Shown here in pieces: positions 25,609-34,644 of a DNA stretch of 64,000 bases. The notes under the pieces are model-generated. The model searched no databases, was not told the origin of the DNA, and saw nothing but the letters and a program-made list of their open reading frames with translations. The stretch is from Flavobacteriaceae bacterium UBA980 (GTDB lineage: Bacteria > Bacteroidota > Bacteroidia > Flavobacteriales > Flavobacteriaceae). The stretch lies in the NCBI GenBank assembly GCA_002292265.1, contig DBBQ01000061.1, forward strand, positions 1-64,000, given 5' to 3'. Made by a program: the position numbers and the translations under genes. Numbering within the stretch: position 1 is the first letter of the stretch; every line of letters begins with the position of its first letter.

Positions 25609-28197
25609 ATGAACGAGGAAGGAAATATCATTGATTCAGGCTCAAATGGCATGCTAAAGCGAGTCACAGGTATGTACAAAGACTGGTTTTTGGACTATGC
25701 TTCCTATGTGATTCTAGAACGCGCCGTCCCCGCAATAGAAGACGGTCTAAAACCAGTACAGCGTCGAATTTTGCATTCCATGAAAGATTTGGATGACGGA
25801 CGCTACAACAAAGTGGCCAATATTGTAGGACATACCATGCAATACCACCCCCATGGCGATGCGAGTATTGGTGATGCGATGGTACAAATGGGCCAAAAAG
25901 ACTTGCTCATCGACATGCAAGGGAACTGGGGGAATATACTTACTGGTGACAGTGCAGCAGCATCGCGATACATCGAAGCCCGACTTTCCAAGTTTGCTTT
26001 GGAAGTGGTCTTTAGCCCCAAAGTAACCGAATGGCAACTTTCTTATGACGGGAGAAAAAAGGAACCGATTCATTTGCCCGTTAAATTCCCACTTTTATTG
26101 GCGCAAGGTGCTGAGGGAATTGCCGTAGGACTTTCCACAAAAATTTTACCTCATAATTTCAATGAATTACTCAACGCGAGCATTCAGCATTTAAAAGGAA
26201 AACGGTTTATACTGGTTCCCGACTTTCAAACGGGCGGAATCATTGACGTTCAGAATTACAACGAAGGGAGGAGAGGAGGAAAAGTACGCGTACGGTCACG
26301 AATTAATCAGCTGGATAAAAAGACTTTGGTCATAAATGAAATCCCATTCAGTACAAATACTTCGAGCTTAATTGACAGCATACTAAAAGCGAACGATCAA
26401 GGAAAAATAAAAATCAAAAAAATTGAAGACAACACCTCTTCGGAAGTGGAAATTTTAGTGCATTTACCCAATGATGTGTCTCCGGATAAAACCATCGATG
26501 CGCTGTATGCTTTTACTGCTTGTGAGACTTCGGTCTCTCCTCTGGGCTGCTTGATTATCGATAACAAGCCGAACTTTATGGGGGTGAGTGACATGCTCAA
26601 AATTTCTACTGACCATACCGTTCAGCTTTTAAAAAGAGAGTTGGAAGTTCAATTGAACGATCTAGAAAACCAATGGCATTACGCATCCCTTGAGCGTATT
26701 TTTATTGAAAATAAAATCTATCGAGATATTGAAGAAGCAGAGACTTGGGAACAGGTACTCTCGAATATCGACGAGGGACTGAAACCACATATCAGTAATT
26801 TAAAACGGGCGGTAGTTGAAGAAGACCTGATCAAATTGACCGAAATTCAAATCAAACGAATTTCGAAATTTGATTTAGACAAAGCCCAACAAAAAATAGA
26901 ATCCCTGGAAGGGGATATCGCTGAGGTAAAAAACAACCTCCAGCACTTGATTGAATACGCTATTCGCTATTTCACTCACCTCAAAAAAACCTACGGTTCG
27001 GGAAAAGAACGCAAATCTGAAATCCGAATTTTTGATGATGTGGATGCCCGAAAAGTAGTAGCACGGAATCAAAAATTATACGTCAATCGAGAGGAAGGCT
27101 TTATTGGAACTTCACTCCGTAAAGATGAAATGGTTTGTGAGTGTTCGGATATTGACGATATTATCATCTTTACGCAGGACGGAAAAATGCAAGTAGTAAA
27201 GGTAGATAGCAAAGTTTTTATAGGAAAAAACATCCTTCATGTTGCGGTATTTAAGAAGAAAGACCAGCGTACCATCTACAATATGATCTATCAAGATGGA
27301 AAAGGAGGCACTTCATACATCAAGCGATTTGCTGTGACAGGGGTAACCCGAGATAAAGCGTATGACCTGACTCAAGGTAAGCCGCAATCTACAGTTTTGT
27401 ATTTTTCTGCCAATCCTAATGGGGAAGCCGAAGTAGTCACCATATTGTTACGAAATTTAAGTTCAATCAAAAAGGTGAAATGGGATTTAGATTTTGCAGA
27501 TCTTCAAATTAAAGGACGTTCGGTACGGGGAAATACGGTTACCAAATATCCTGTCCGAAAAGTGGAGTTAAAAGAAAAAGGAGTTTCCACTTTAAAACCT
27601 CGAAAGATTTGGTTTGATGAGGCGATCAGAAGGTTGAATTTAGAAGAACGTGGAAACTTATTGGGAGCCTTTAAGGGAGAGGATAAGTTATTGATTACCA
27701 CCACCCAAGCCAAGGTTCGTGCCGTGGCACCAGAATTGAGTTTACACTTTGAAGACGAGGTTGAACTAATTGAAAAGTGGAACCCTGCCAAACCCCTTAC
27801 CGCCATCTATTTTGATCCGGAAAAAGAGCGCTATTTTATGAAACGCTTTCTTTTGGAACAAACCGATAAGGAAGACCGTTTTATAAAAGAGGATGGGCAA
27901 CTACTCTTTTTAAGTACCGAATGGAGACCTATACTTCGTATAATCTTTGAAAAACCCAGAGGAAAAGAACAGCCCGAACCTCTAGAAATCAATGCCGAAA
28001 AATTTATTGCTGTAAAAGGATTTAAAGCTTTAGGAAATCAACTTACAGACAAAAAAATAAAAAGTGTCGAGCTCAAAGAAGCCTTGCCCTACGAAGAAAT
28101 GAGTCCCGTTAAAGATCCGATGGAGATCGAAGTGGATTCAGATGCTGTGGATACTGAAACGGAAGATAATGACAAGCAGATTGCGCTTGATTTATAG
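25609..28197 (+). CDS. parC: DNA topoisomerase IV subunit A
   Basis: An 862-residue type IIA topoisomerase A subunit. The catalytic tyrosine is Y121 in AASRYIEARLS, preceded by DGLKPVQRRILHSM and YHPHGDASIGDAMV (the quinolone-resistance-determining region). A coiled-coil arm (about 420-445, AQQKIESLEGDIAEVKNNLQHL) and a C-terminal DNA-wrapping domain follow, with a long acidic tail. The absence of a clear GyrA box and the 2-bp spacing after parE support topoisomerase IV over gyrase. Confidence 0.94.
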   Translation: MNEEGNIIDSGSNGMLKRVTGMYKDWFLDYASYVILERAVPAIEDGLKPVQRRILHSMKDLDDGRYNKVANIVGHTMQYHPHGDASIGDAMVQMGQKDLLIDMQGNWGNILTGDSAAASRYIEARLSKFALEVVFSPKVTEWQLSYDGRKKEPIHLPVKFPLLLAQGAEGIAVGLSTKILPHNFNELLNASIQHLKGKRFILVPDFQTGGIIDVQNYNEGRRGGKVRVRSRINQLDKKTLVINEIPFSTNTSSLIDSILKANDQGKIKIKKIEDNTSSEVEILVHLPNDVSPDKTIDALYAFTACETSVSPLGCLIIDNKPNFMGVSDMLKISTDHTVQLLKRELEVQLNDLENQWHYASLERIFIENKIYRDIEEAETWEQVLSNIDEGLKPHISNLKRAVVEEDLIKLTEIQIKRISKFDLDKAQQKIESLEGDIAEVKNNLQHLIEYAIRYFTHLKKTYGSGKERKSEIRIFDDVDARKVVARNQKLYVNREEGFIGTSLRKDEMVCECSDIDDIIIFTQDGKMQVVKVDSKVFIGKNILHVAVFKKKDQRTIYNMIYQDGKGGTSYIKRFAVTGVTRDKAYDLTQGKPQSTVLYFSANPNGEAEVVTILLRNLSSIKKVKWDLDFADLQIKGRSVRGNTVTKYPVRKVELKEKGVSTLKPRKIWFDEAIRRLNLEERGNLLGAFKGEDKLLITTTQAKVRAVAPELSLHFEDEVELIEKWNPAKPLTAIYFDPEKERYFMKRFLLEQTDKEDRFIKEDGQLLFLSTEWRPILRIIFEKPRGKEQPEPLEINAEKFIAVKGFKALGNQLTDKKIKSVELKEALPYEEMSPVKDPMEIEVDSDAVDTETEDNDKQIALDL

Positions 28198-28256
28198 AAC
28201 CCTTCTATTTCTTTCCATACGTACTATTGATTCCTAAAGAGCTCCTCTTGAATTGC

Positions 28257-28628
28257 TTATTTAATTTTTTCAATTGTTCCGCGCTGTTTGTTTTTCGAAT
28301 CTCCTACCAATGAATATTCAAACTTATAACGATTGTCCTCAGTGCTTAAAATCCGAATTTGAATTGGCCGTTTGTCTTGATTTGAAGTTGGATTCAGTTT
28401 GGTGAGAATGCATTCGCAATCGTTTACCCATCGTATCGTTGCGGTATCAATGGCACCTTCAAAGCGTTCAATTTCATAGGTCGCATTTCTAGTAAAATAG
28501 GAACTTTTCATTTCTCCATTGATGATTTGAGTAAATTTAAATTTCCCTTGATGAAAAGGGAGGCACTCACGTTCCAAGCTATAGCAAGAAAAAAATAAAA
28601 GAGTGAGTACGGAGAGAGTATGTCGCAT
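28257..28628 (-). CDS. small putative lipoprotein
   Basis: A 123-residue protein with an N-terminal export signal (HTLSVLTLLFFSC), possibly a lipobox cysteine at residue 15. A small domain with CLPFHQGKFKFTQIINGE and WVNDCECILTKLNP follows. Short proteins of this kind next to parC are sometimes mislabelled as topoisomerase IV in flavobacterial genomes; nothing here supports an enzymatic role. It is convergent with parC across 59 bp of intergenic DNA that shows only a weak 5-bp hairpin. Confidence 0.68.
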   Translation of the reverse strand: MRHTLSVLTLLFFSCYSLERECLPFHQGKFKFTQIINGEMKSSYFTRNATYEIERFEGAIDTATIRWVNDCECILTKLNPTSNQDKRPIQIRILSTEDNRYKFEYSLVGDSKNKQRGTIEKIK

Positions 28629-28643
28629 AAGCGTCCAAAAATA

Positions 28644-29036
28644 CTAAGATTTAGGGAAAAAAGTGTTAAAACTTCCATCTTGATACAGCTGTATAATTTG
28701 AACGACCTCTTGTCCTGTAGTGGAGGCAGATTCATCTTTGGGAGATGTTTTTTCAATTGGATTCTCATGGACCGTTATATTTTCTTGAACCGAAACCTTA
28801 GACAGGGGGGGGGTAGGTTGTTTTGAATTCTCTAAGAGCAGCCAATCCAATCCAGCGTCTTCAAATGCAGCATGAATTTTTAATATAAATTCTAAACTGG
28901 GTTTATTTCGCTTCGAGAGAATATGAGACACAGAAGAACGTTGTACTCCAATTTTTTCAGCAAAAGCAGCAGCGCTTAATTGGTTTGTTTCCATAAGCTC
29001 TTCCAGCCGAGAAATAAAATTATCAATGTTTAACAT
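28644..29036 (-). CDS. XRE-family transcriptional regulator
   Basis: A 130-residue regulator with an N-terminal Cro/C1-type helix-turn-helix (about residues 5-60: FISRLEELMETNQLSAAAFAEKIGVQRSSVSHILSKRNKPS). The C-terminal part is low-complexity and Ser/Thr/Glu-rich and ends in a short conserved-looking tail, VVQIIQLYQDGSF. The start is the ATG at 29036; the frame opens further upstream only through a TTG. A 15-bp palindrome spans its start codon. A TTGTAAACAA site at 29036-29045 is repeated in the promoter of the divergent M14 peptidase gene, so it probably represses both. Confidence 0.88.
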   Translation of the reverse strand: MLNIDNFISRLEELMETNQLSAAAFAEKIGVQRSSVSHILSKRNKPSLEFILKIHAAFEDAGLDWLLLENSKQPTPPLSKVSVQENITVHENPIEKTSPKDESASTTGQEVVQIIQLYQDGSFNTFFPKS

Positions 29037-29048
29037 TGTAAACAAATT
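29024..29048. promoter_or_regulatory. putative operator at the XRE gene start
   Basis: CAATGTT-T-AACATTG (29024-29038) is a perfect 7-bp inverted repeat over the start codon. It overlaps TTGTAAACAAATT (29036-29048), whose core TTGT-AA-ACAA is itself a 4-bp inverted repeat and recurs before the M14 gene. The position at the predicted promoter and start codon fits autorepression. Confidence 0.5.
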
Positions 29049-29228
29049 AATTAGACACAACTAATATACAATTAAAAACTTGCATTAGCAATCCTAAATT
29101 TATTGAACTTTATATTTAATAATTATACATAAAATGTTGATAACATGATATTTAACTTTAAAAAGATAAAATTTGATTACAAATGTATAGGGAAGCGTAC
29201 AGGAAATGGGAAAAGAAAGAGATTTCGT

Positions 29229-29275
29229 TACTTTTGTAAACTACATTTGTAAACAAATGGTTGTTTACATTTGTA
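29229..29275 (+). promoter_or_regulatory. promoter and repeated operator sites of the M14 peptidase gene
   Basis: A -7 element TACTTTTG lies at 29229-29236. It overlaps TTTTGTAAAC (29232-29241) and is followed by ATTTGTAAACAAAT (29245-29258) and the reverse-oriented TTGTTTACA (29261-29269). The second and third form a perfect 9-bp inverted repeat (29248-29256 and 29261-29269) with a 4-nt spacer. Sites over the -7 element and expected transcription start fit repression. Confidence 0.55.
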
Positions 29276-29290
29276 TTGATAAATTCAGCT

Positions 29291-30388
29291 ATGAACTGTA
29301 AAAGGTATTTACCTCCAGAGCAAATCGAAATTTTACTAGGAGATCTTCCAAAAGAAATCAAAAAGGAAAAGTTGGGCCAATCTGTTAATGGGCTTCCCAT
29401 ACATTTGTTGCAACTTGGAACTGGTGAGTGTAAGGTACTGATGTGGTCTCAAATGCACGGTAATGAAACAACCACTACAAAAGCATTGTTTAATCTGATT
29501 CCTTGGTTGGTGCAGCACAACCAAAAAGCACTACTTGATCACTTTACTTTTTACATTATCCCACAGCTCAATCCCGATGGGGCCAAAGCATACACGCGTT
29601 TAAATGCAAATAAAGTCGATTTAAATCGGGATGCTATTCACCTCAGCCAGCCTGAAAGTAAGGTTTTATGCGCTTTATTTGAAGGTGTGAATCCTGATTA
29701 TGCTTTGAATTTACATGGGCAACGGACAATCTATGGTGCGGGCTCTATTGGCGAGGCAGCAACTCTTTCTTTCTTGGCTCCTTCTGCTGATCTGGAACGT
29801 TCGGTAACCCCAGCTCGGGCAAAAGCGATGACTGCTATTGCCGCCATTCATCACGCTTTAAAAGAAGAATTACCTAAAGGAATTGGACGCTACGATGACC
29901 AATTTAATCCCAATTGTGTGGGAGATTCCTTTACACAAGCCGGAACGCCTACTCTTCTTTTTGAGGCTGGCCATTTTTCCAATGATTATCAACGGGAAAA
30001 AGCGAAAGAATTTATACTTAAGTCCTACAAGGCTTTGCTTTACCACCTTCTAAAGGGCGAGGAAAAGTTTACTCCAGAACATTATTTTGATATTCCTGAA
30101 AACAGCAAAGCATATGTAGATTTGATAGTGTCGAATTTAGATCTCAAGGACAGGGGAGTTCTATATAAAAATCAGTCCGTAGCCCTCCAATACGAGGAAG
30201 AGCTCAAGGAGGGGGGAGTCATATTTAAACCTACTCTAAAGGCCTATGGAAAGGAACTTTCCTTTAAGGCGCACCGTTATGTCACTCTTTCTGCAGAAGA
30301 AAAAGATACTGTTTTGGAATTTTCAATTGACAAAACGATCGATTCTCCAAAATTTAATAAATTATTTTCAGTAAAGCGTTTAAATTAA
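29291..30388 (+). CDS. M14 family zinc carboxypeptidase-like protein
   Basis: A 365-residue M14-type metallopeptidase. The zinc ligands are H and E in WSQMHGNETTT and the histidine in ALNLHGQ; the catalytic glutamate is likely in TLLFEAGHF. There is no signal peptide, so it is cytoplasmic. I chose the ATG at 29291 (MNCKRYLPPEQ); a TTG ten codons earlier overlaps the operator repeats. The substrate may be a peptide or an acylated amino acid, as in the succinylglutamate desuccinylase branch. Divergent from an XRE regulator whose probable sites sit in its promoter. Confidence 0.85.
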   Translation: MNCKRYLPPEQIEILLGDLPKEIKKEKLGQSVNGLPIHLLQLGTGECKVLMWSQMHGNETTTTKALFNLIPWLVQHNQKALLDHFTFYIIPQLNPDGAKAYTRLNANKVDLNRDAIHLSQPESKVLCALFEGVNPDYALNLHGQRTIYGAGSIGEAATLSFLAPSADLERSVTPARAKAMTAIAAIHHALKEELPKGIGRYDDQFNPNCVGDSFTQAGTPTLLFEAGHFSNDYQREKAKEFILKSYKALLYHLLKGEEKFTPEHYFDIPENSKAYVDLIVSNLDLKDRGVLYKNQSVALQYEEELKEGGVIFKPTLKAYGKELSFKAHRYVTLSAEEKDTVLEFSIDKTIDSPKFNKLFSVKRLN

Positions 30389-30422
30389 GATAGATTTCGC
30401 AACAAAATTCAGTTACTTTCTC

Positions 30423-30458
30423 TAAATTTGCATTTTCAACTTATAATTGTTTAAACAA
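30423..30458 (+). promoter_or_regulatory. promoter element and palindrome upstream of the Lrp-type gene
   Basis: TAAATTTG at 30423-30430 matches the -7 consensus. A perfect 12-bp palindrome, TTGTTTAAACAA (30447-30458), ends directly at the ATG at 30459. It is a plausible autoregulatory site and resembles, without matching, the TTGTAAACAA sites 1.2 kb upstream. Confidence 0.4.
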
Positions 30459-30941
30459 ATGAGTAAAGTGCAACTTGATGAAATCGACCATAAAATTTTA
30501 GATATATTAATTGACAATACCCGAATACCCTTTACCGACATTTCCAAGCGGCTTTTGATCTCTGCAGGAACAGTTCATGTACGTGTTAAAAAAATGGAAG
30601 AAGCGGGTATTATAAAAGGGTCTTCTTTAAACTTGGACTACGTAAAACTGGGTTATTCCTTTATTGCCTATGTTGGGATTTTTCTTGAGAAAACAAGCGC
30701 AACCGAAAAAGTGCTTCAGGAGCTAAAAGACATTCCTTTTATCACGGTTGCTCATATTACGACAGGAAAGTTTAATGTCTTTTGTAAAGTCCGCGCACGT
30801 GACACCCATCATGCAAAGGATATTATTTTTATGATTGACGATGTAGAGGGCATTTCCAGAACAGAAACAATGATTTCCCTAGAAGAGAGTATCAATGATA
30901 AAAAACGTCTTATGCACCGAATTTTTAATGAACTAAATTAA
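30459..30941 (+). CDS. Lrp/AsnC family transcriptional regulator
   Basis: A 160-residue regulator. The N-terminal winged helix-turn-helix (LDEIDHKILDILIDNTRIPFTDISKRLLISAGTVHVRVKKMEEAGII) is followed by an RAM-type effector domain (about 65-150). It would bind DNA as an octamer or dimer and sense an amino acid or related ligand. I chose the ATG at 30459 rather than the TTG four codons upstream. It lies between the M14 gene and ppc; its targets cannot be read from the sequence. Confidence 0.92.
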   Translation: MSKVQLDEIDHKILDILIDNTRIPFTDISKRLLISAGTVHVRVKKMEEAGIIKGSSLNLDYVKLGYSFIAYVGIFLEKTSATEKVLQELKDIPFITVAHITTGKFNVFCKVRARDTHHAKDIIFMIDDVEGISRTETMISLEESINDKKRLMHRIFNELN

Positions 30942-30945
30942 ACGA

Positions 30946-33534
30946 ATGGCCCGAAAATCCAAAATTGAACGATTTAACGAAAAAGTACTCTCCCGTTTTC
31001 AAATCTACAACAGCCTTTTCCTCACACTTCCTTTTAAAACGATCAAACAAACTTCCTTGTTGATGCCCTTATTTGCGGATCATTGTCGTAATAAATACGA
31101 AGCGAATGCGAATCCTGAGGCCATTGTCACTTCTTTTTTTAGTCAATACGCTCCCGAATTGAGTTTAAAACAACAGCAGGATTTATTGTTCAATTTTATA
31201 CAATACATCGAACGACAAGTTGTTTTATTTGACGCTATAGAAGACGCTAGTTTTTCTTATGTAAACAACATGCATGGAAGAGGCACCCTACGCAATATGA
31301 AGGAAGCCGCTATCGGCAAACAGTTGCTCAATGATCTTTCAGGTTATATCAAGCGCTTTAAAGTACGTATTGTACTGACAGCTCACCCTACACAGTTTTA
31401 TCCAGACAATGTATTGGTGATTATCAATGAACTCTCGAAGGCCATTGCTCATGATGATTTAGACAGCATTAAAAAACTTTTGGTACAGCTCGGGAAAACT
31501 CCTTTTTATAAAAAGGAAAAGCCTTCACCCTACGACGAAGCGGTAAGTTTAATTTGGTTTTTGGAAAATGTATTCTATCATTCCGCTAGTACCATTTACA
31601 ATTATATAGCTGAGCATATAGTCCATTCCGACGATTTAGATAATCCCATTTTCGATTTTGGCTTTTGGCCGGGAGGAGATCGTGATGGAAACCCCTATGT
31701 TACGCCCGAGATTACTTTAAAAACAGCAAGGCGTTTGCAATTTTCAATTTTGAGAAATTATTACCGTGACTTGCGGAAACTCAAAAGAAAAATTACGTTT
31801 CCCGGACTCGAAAACCGCATCGCTGATCTGGAGGAAATGGTTTTTAATCAATTGTTTTATCCCAAAAGAAACAAGTATTTTTCTTTAGAACATTTGAATT
31901 CTGAATTAGAAGCTGTTTTAGAAGGAATTAGTAACGACCACGATGGACTTTACAAAAGCGAAGTGCTGGATATGATTCACAAAGTACGTCTGTTTGGCCT
32001 CCACTTTGCGAGTTTGGACATTCGCCAGGATTCACGTGTACACCATAGTGTTTTTACCGATATTGTTACCCATTCCGAGATACAGAAGTACACTCAGGGG
32101 ATTCCAAAAAATTACCTCGAACTGAGTTCTGAGGAGCGCTGTAAAGTCTTGATTGGAATGAGGGGTGATGTACCTGCTGATCTGTTTTCGGAAGAAATAA
32201 CAAAACAAACTTTGGAAAGCATTCGCGTGATGCAACAGGTTCAACAAACCAACAAAGAGCGAGGTTGTAACCGCTACATTATTAGTAATTGCCAATCGTT
32301 AGAAAATATTTTGGAGCTCTTCGCCATGTTTCGTCTAAGTAATTGGGAAAATCCTACCGTAGATCTCATTCCTTTGTTTGAAACCATACCCGATTTAGAG
32401 GCTTCAGAAGAGGTCATGCAGGCTCTGTTCAGCGACCCAATTTACAAAGTGCATTTGAAACAACGAAAAATGAAGCAAACCATCATGCTTGGTTTTTCCG
32501 ATGGTACCAAGGACGGGGGCTATTTTATGGCAAACTGGAGTATTTACCTTGCCAAAGAACGATTGAGTAAACTCGCTTCCTCATTTGGAATTCAAGTCGC
32601 GTTTTTTGACGGAAGAGGAGGACCACCTGCCAGAGGGGGAGGAAACACACACGAATTCTATGCTTCCATGGGAGATACCATTCAAAGCGATGACATTCAA
32701 CTCACCATTCAAGGGCAAACCATCAGTTCTAATTTTGGAACTCTAGACTCATCTCAATACAATTTGGAACAACTGTTGAGTTCAGGAATTGAAAACCAAA
32801 TTTTTAATCCAGGAGAAAATAGACTCGCAACGGGAAAACGTAAATTAATGGAGCGCATTGCGGAGGTAAGTTATAAGGTGTATCAAGACTTTAAAGCACA
32901 CCCTATGTTTATTCCTTATTTAGAACGTATGTCCACCTTGCCGTATTACGCCAAAGCCAATATCGGCAGCCGACCTTCCAAACGAGGGAAATCTTCTACC
33001 CTAAAATTTGAAGACCTTAGAGCCATTCCTTTTGTGGGGAGTTGGAGTCAATTAAAACAAAATGTTCCTGGGTTTTACGGTTTGGGAAGTGCACTACAGA
33101 AAATAATAGAGCAGGGGAAGATGGAGGAATTGAAAGGCCTTTACAAAAACTCCCGATTTTTTAGAACACTCATTTTTAACAGTATGATGAGTTTGTCTAA
33201 ATCCTTTTTTAAACTTACGGCCTACATGAAAGAGGATGTGGAGTTTGGTGCGTTTTGGGAAATGATTTTTGAAGAGTATAACCTGACCCAAAAGGTGTTG
33301 TTAGAAGTAAGTGGTTTTACCCTCTTAATGGAAAATGAACCTGCGGGAAAAGCGTCAATAAAAGCACGTGAAGAAATCGTTCAACCCCTATTGACCATAC
33401 AGCAGTTTGCTTTGATTCAACTGCAAGGCCTTAAAAAAGAGAAAAATCTAGATACTGAGAAGATCGAGATTTTAGAAGCGATGGTAACCCGTTCTTTGTT
33501 TGGCAACATTAACGCGAGTAGAAATTCTGCCTAA
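30946..33534 (+). CDS. ppc: phosphoenolpyruvate carboxylase
   Basis: An 862-residue PEP carboxylase that makes oxaloacetate from PEP and bicarbonate, replenishing the TCA cycle. The catalytic histidine lies in VLTAHPTQF, and FWPGGDRDGNPYVT, the substrate loop FDGRGGPPARGGGNTHEF and the C-terminal NINASRNSA are all visible. The loop differs from the proteobacterial form but keeps the GRGG core. It starts 4 bp after the Lrp-type gene, so it may be cotranscribed with it. The stop codon interlocks with that of convergent aroB. Confidence 0.96.
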   Translation: MARKSKIERFNEKVLSRFQIYNSLFLTLPFKTIKQTSLLMPLFADHCRNKYEANANPEAIVTSFFSQYAPELSLKQQQDLLFNFIQYIERQVVLFDAIEDASFSYVNNMHGRGTLRNMKEAAIGKQLLNDLSGYIKRFKVRIVLTAHPTQFYPDNVLVIINELSKAIAHDDLDSIKKLLVQLGKTPFYKKEKPSPYDEAVSLIWFLENVFYHSASTIYNYIAEHIVHSDDLDNPIFDFGFWPGGDRDGNPYVTPEITLKTARRLQFSILRNYYRDLRKLKRKITFPGLENRIADLEEMVFNQLFYPKRNKYFSLEHLNSELEAVLEGISNDHDGLYKSEVLDMIHKVRLFGLHFASLDIRQDSRVHHSVFTDIVTHSEIQKYTQGIPKNYLELSSEERCKVLIGMRGDVPADLFSEEITKQTLESIRVMQQVQQTNKERGCNRYIISNCQSLENILELFAMFRLSNWENPTVDLIPLFETIPDLEASEEVMQALFSDPIYKVHLKQRKMKQTIMLGFSDGTKDGGYFMANWSIYLAKERLSKLASSFGIQVAFFDGRGGPPARGGGNTHEFYASMGDTIQSDDIQLTIQGQTISSNFGTLDSSQYNLEQLLSSGIENQIFNPGENRLATGKRKLMERIAEVSYKVYQDFKAHPMFIPYLERMSTLPYYAKANIGSRPSKRGKSSTLKFEDLRAIPFVGSWSQLKQNVPGFYGLGSALQKIIEQGKMEELKGLYKNSRFFRTLIFNSMMSLSKSFFKLTAYMKEDVEFGAFWEMIFEEYNLTQKVLLEVSGFTLLMENEPAGKASIKAREEIVQPLLTIQQFALIQLQGLKKEKNLDTEKIEILEAMVTRSLFGNINASRNSA

Positions 33535-34592
33535 GAGTTACCGTAAAATTCAAAAGCCTGCGTAAATAATTCTTGAGGGACTTTCACATCAATTTCAGGA
33601 ACCCCGATAGACTTCAACAAGACAAAGTTAACCCTCCCGGCCTTGTTTTTTTTGTCGTGACGTAATAATTCTAGTATTCCCTCACGATCCTGCGCATCGA
33701 TCTCAACAGGAGGATAAAATTGGGCAAATGTCTTTTTGATCTCCTCGGCGGCAACATTTGATAAACTACAACACGAAACGCCCAAATAGGCTTCCATCAC
33801 CATACCGATTGCAATGGCTTCTCCGTGAAGCAAACGTTTTTTTTCAGGATGGGTTAAATAATACGATTCAATGGCATGCCCCAGCGTATGGCCAAAGTTT
33901 AAAATTTTTCGCAAGTGTTTTTCCCTTGGATCTTCTAAAACAACTTGTTTTTTAATCGCTACAGAGGGTTTAATAAACTCGGCTAGGGTATCGGCTTCCA
34001 ACTTTGGTAAACTTTTGAGTTGTTCCCAGTAGTCTTTATTTGAGATAAGACCGTGCTTTAACATTTCTGCAAAGCCACTTCTGAGTTCTTTTTGTGGCAG
34101 AGTTTGCAACCATTGCGCATCGATTAGTACTTGCTTGGGCTCCTCTATGATTCCGATTTGATTTTTTAAAGCCCCTAGATCAATACCCGTCTTTCCTCCC
34201 ACAGAAGCATCGACCATCGCGAGCAGGGTAGTGGGGAGGTTGTAAAAATCGATTCCCCGTTTAAAAGTACAGGCCACAAAGCCACCGAGGTCAGTCACGA
34301 CACCCCCTCCCAGATTGATCAAGGCAGAATTCCGATCGGCCCCCCGTTCAGATAATTGATTCCACAAATTTTCACAGGTTTGAAGGGTCTTGTGTTCTTC
34401 ACCTGCTTCCATCACTAGTACCTCTAACTGAGTCAAGCCCGTTTGGGACACAAAACGAGGTAAACAAAATTCTTGTGTATGGTTGTCTACCAAGAGAAAG
34501 AGACTACTGTAGTCCTTGGCCTGGAGTTCTTTAGTAAACCGAAGCAGTGCCTCAGTTCCAAAAGTGATGTTGACGTTGTTTTGCATAACCAT
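33531..34592 (-). CDS. aroB: 3-dehydroquinate synthase
   Basis: A 353-residue NAD- and metal-dependent enzyme of the shikimate pathway (DAHP to 3-dehydroquinate). Hallmarks are GGGVVTDLGGFVACTFKRGI, LPTTLLAMVDASVGGKTGIDL, and the metal ligands in NFGHTLGHAIES and HGEAIAIGM. The start is ATG at 34592 (MVMQNNVNI). Length is normal. The stop overlaps ppc by 4 bp tail to tail, and no terminator lies between them. Confidence 0.96.
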   Translation of the reverse strand: MVMQNNVNITFGTEALLRFTKELQAKDYSSLFLLVDNHTQEFCLPRFVSQTGLTQLEVLVMEAGEEHKTLQTCENLWNQLSERGADRNSALINLGGGVVTDLGGFVACTFKRGIDFYNLPTTLLAMVDASVGGKTGIDLGALKNQIGIIEEPKQVLIDAQWLQTLPQKELRSGFAEMLKHGLISNKDYWEQLKSLPKLEADTLAEFIKPSVAIKKQVVLEDPREKHLRKILNFGHTLGHAIESYYLTHPEKKRLLHGEAIAIGMVMEAYLGVSCCSLSNVAAEEIKKTFAQFYPPVEIDAQDREGILELLRHDKKNKAGRVNFVLLKSIGVPEIDVKVPQELFTQAFEFYGNS

Positions 34593-34644
34593 TGTATCGA
34601 TGCAAAAATAGGGAATATATTTTCAGCTGAAAGCCCTTCTAAAT

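Noticed and set aside
28198-28256. Terminator between parC and the convergent lipoprotein gene
   Set aside because: The only stem (AAGAG/CTCTT) is 5 bp with no T-tract.
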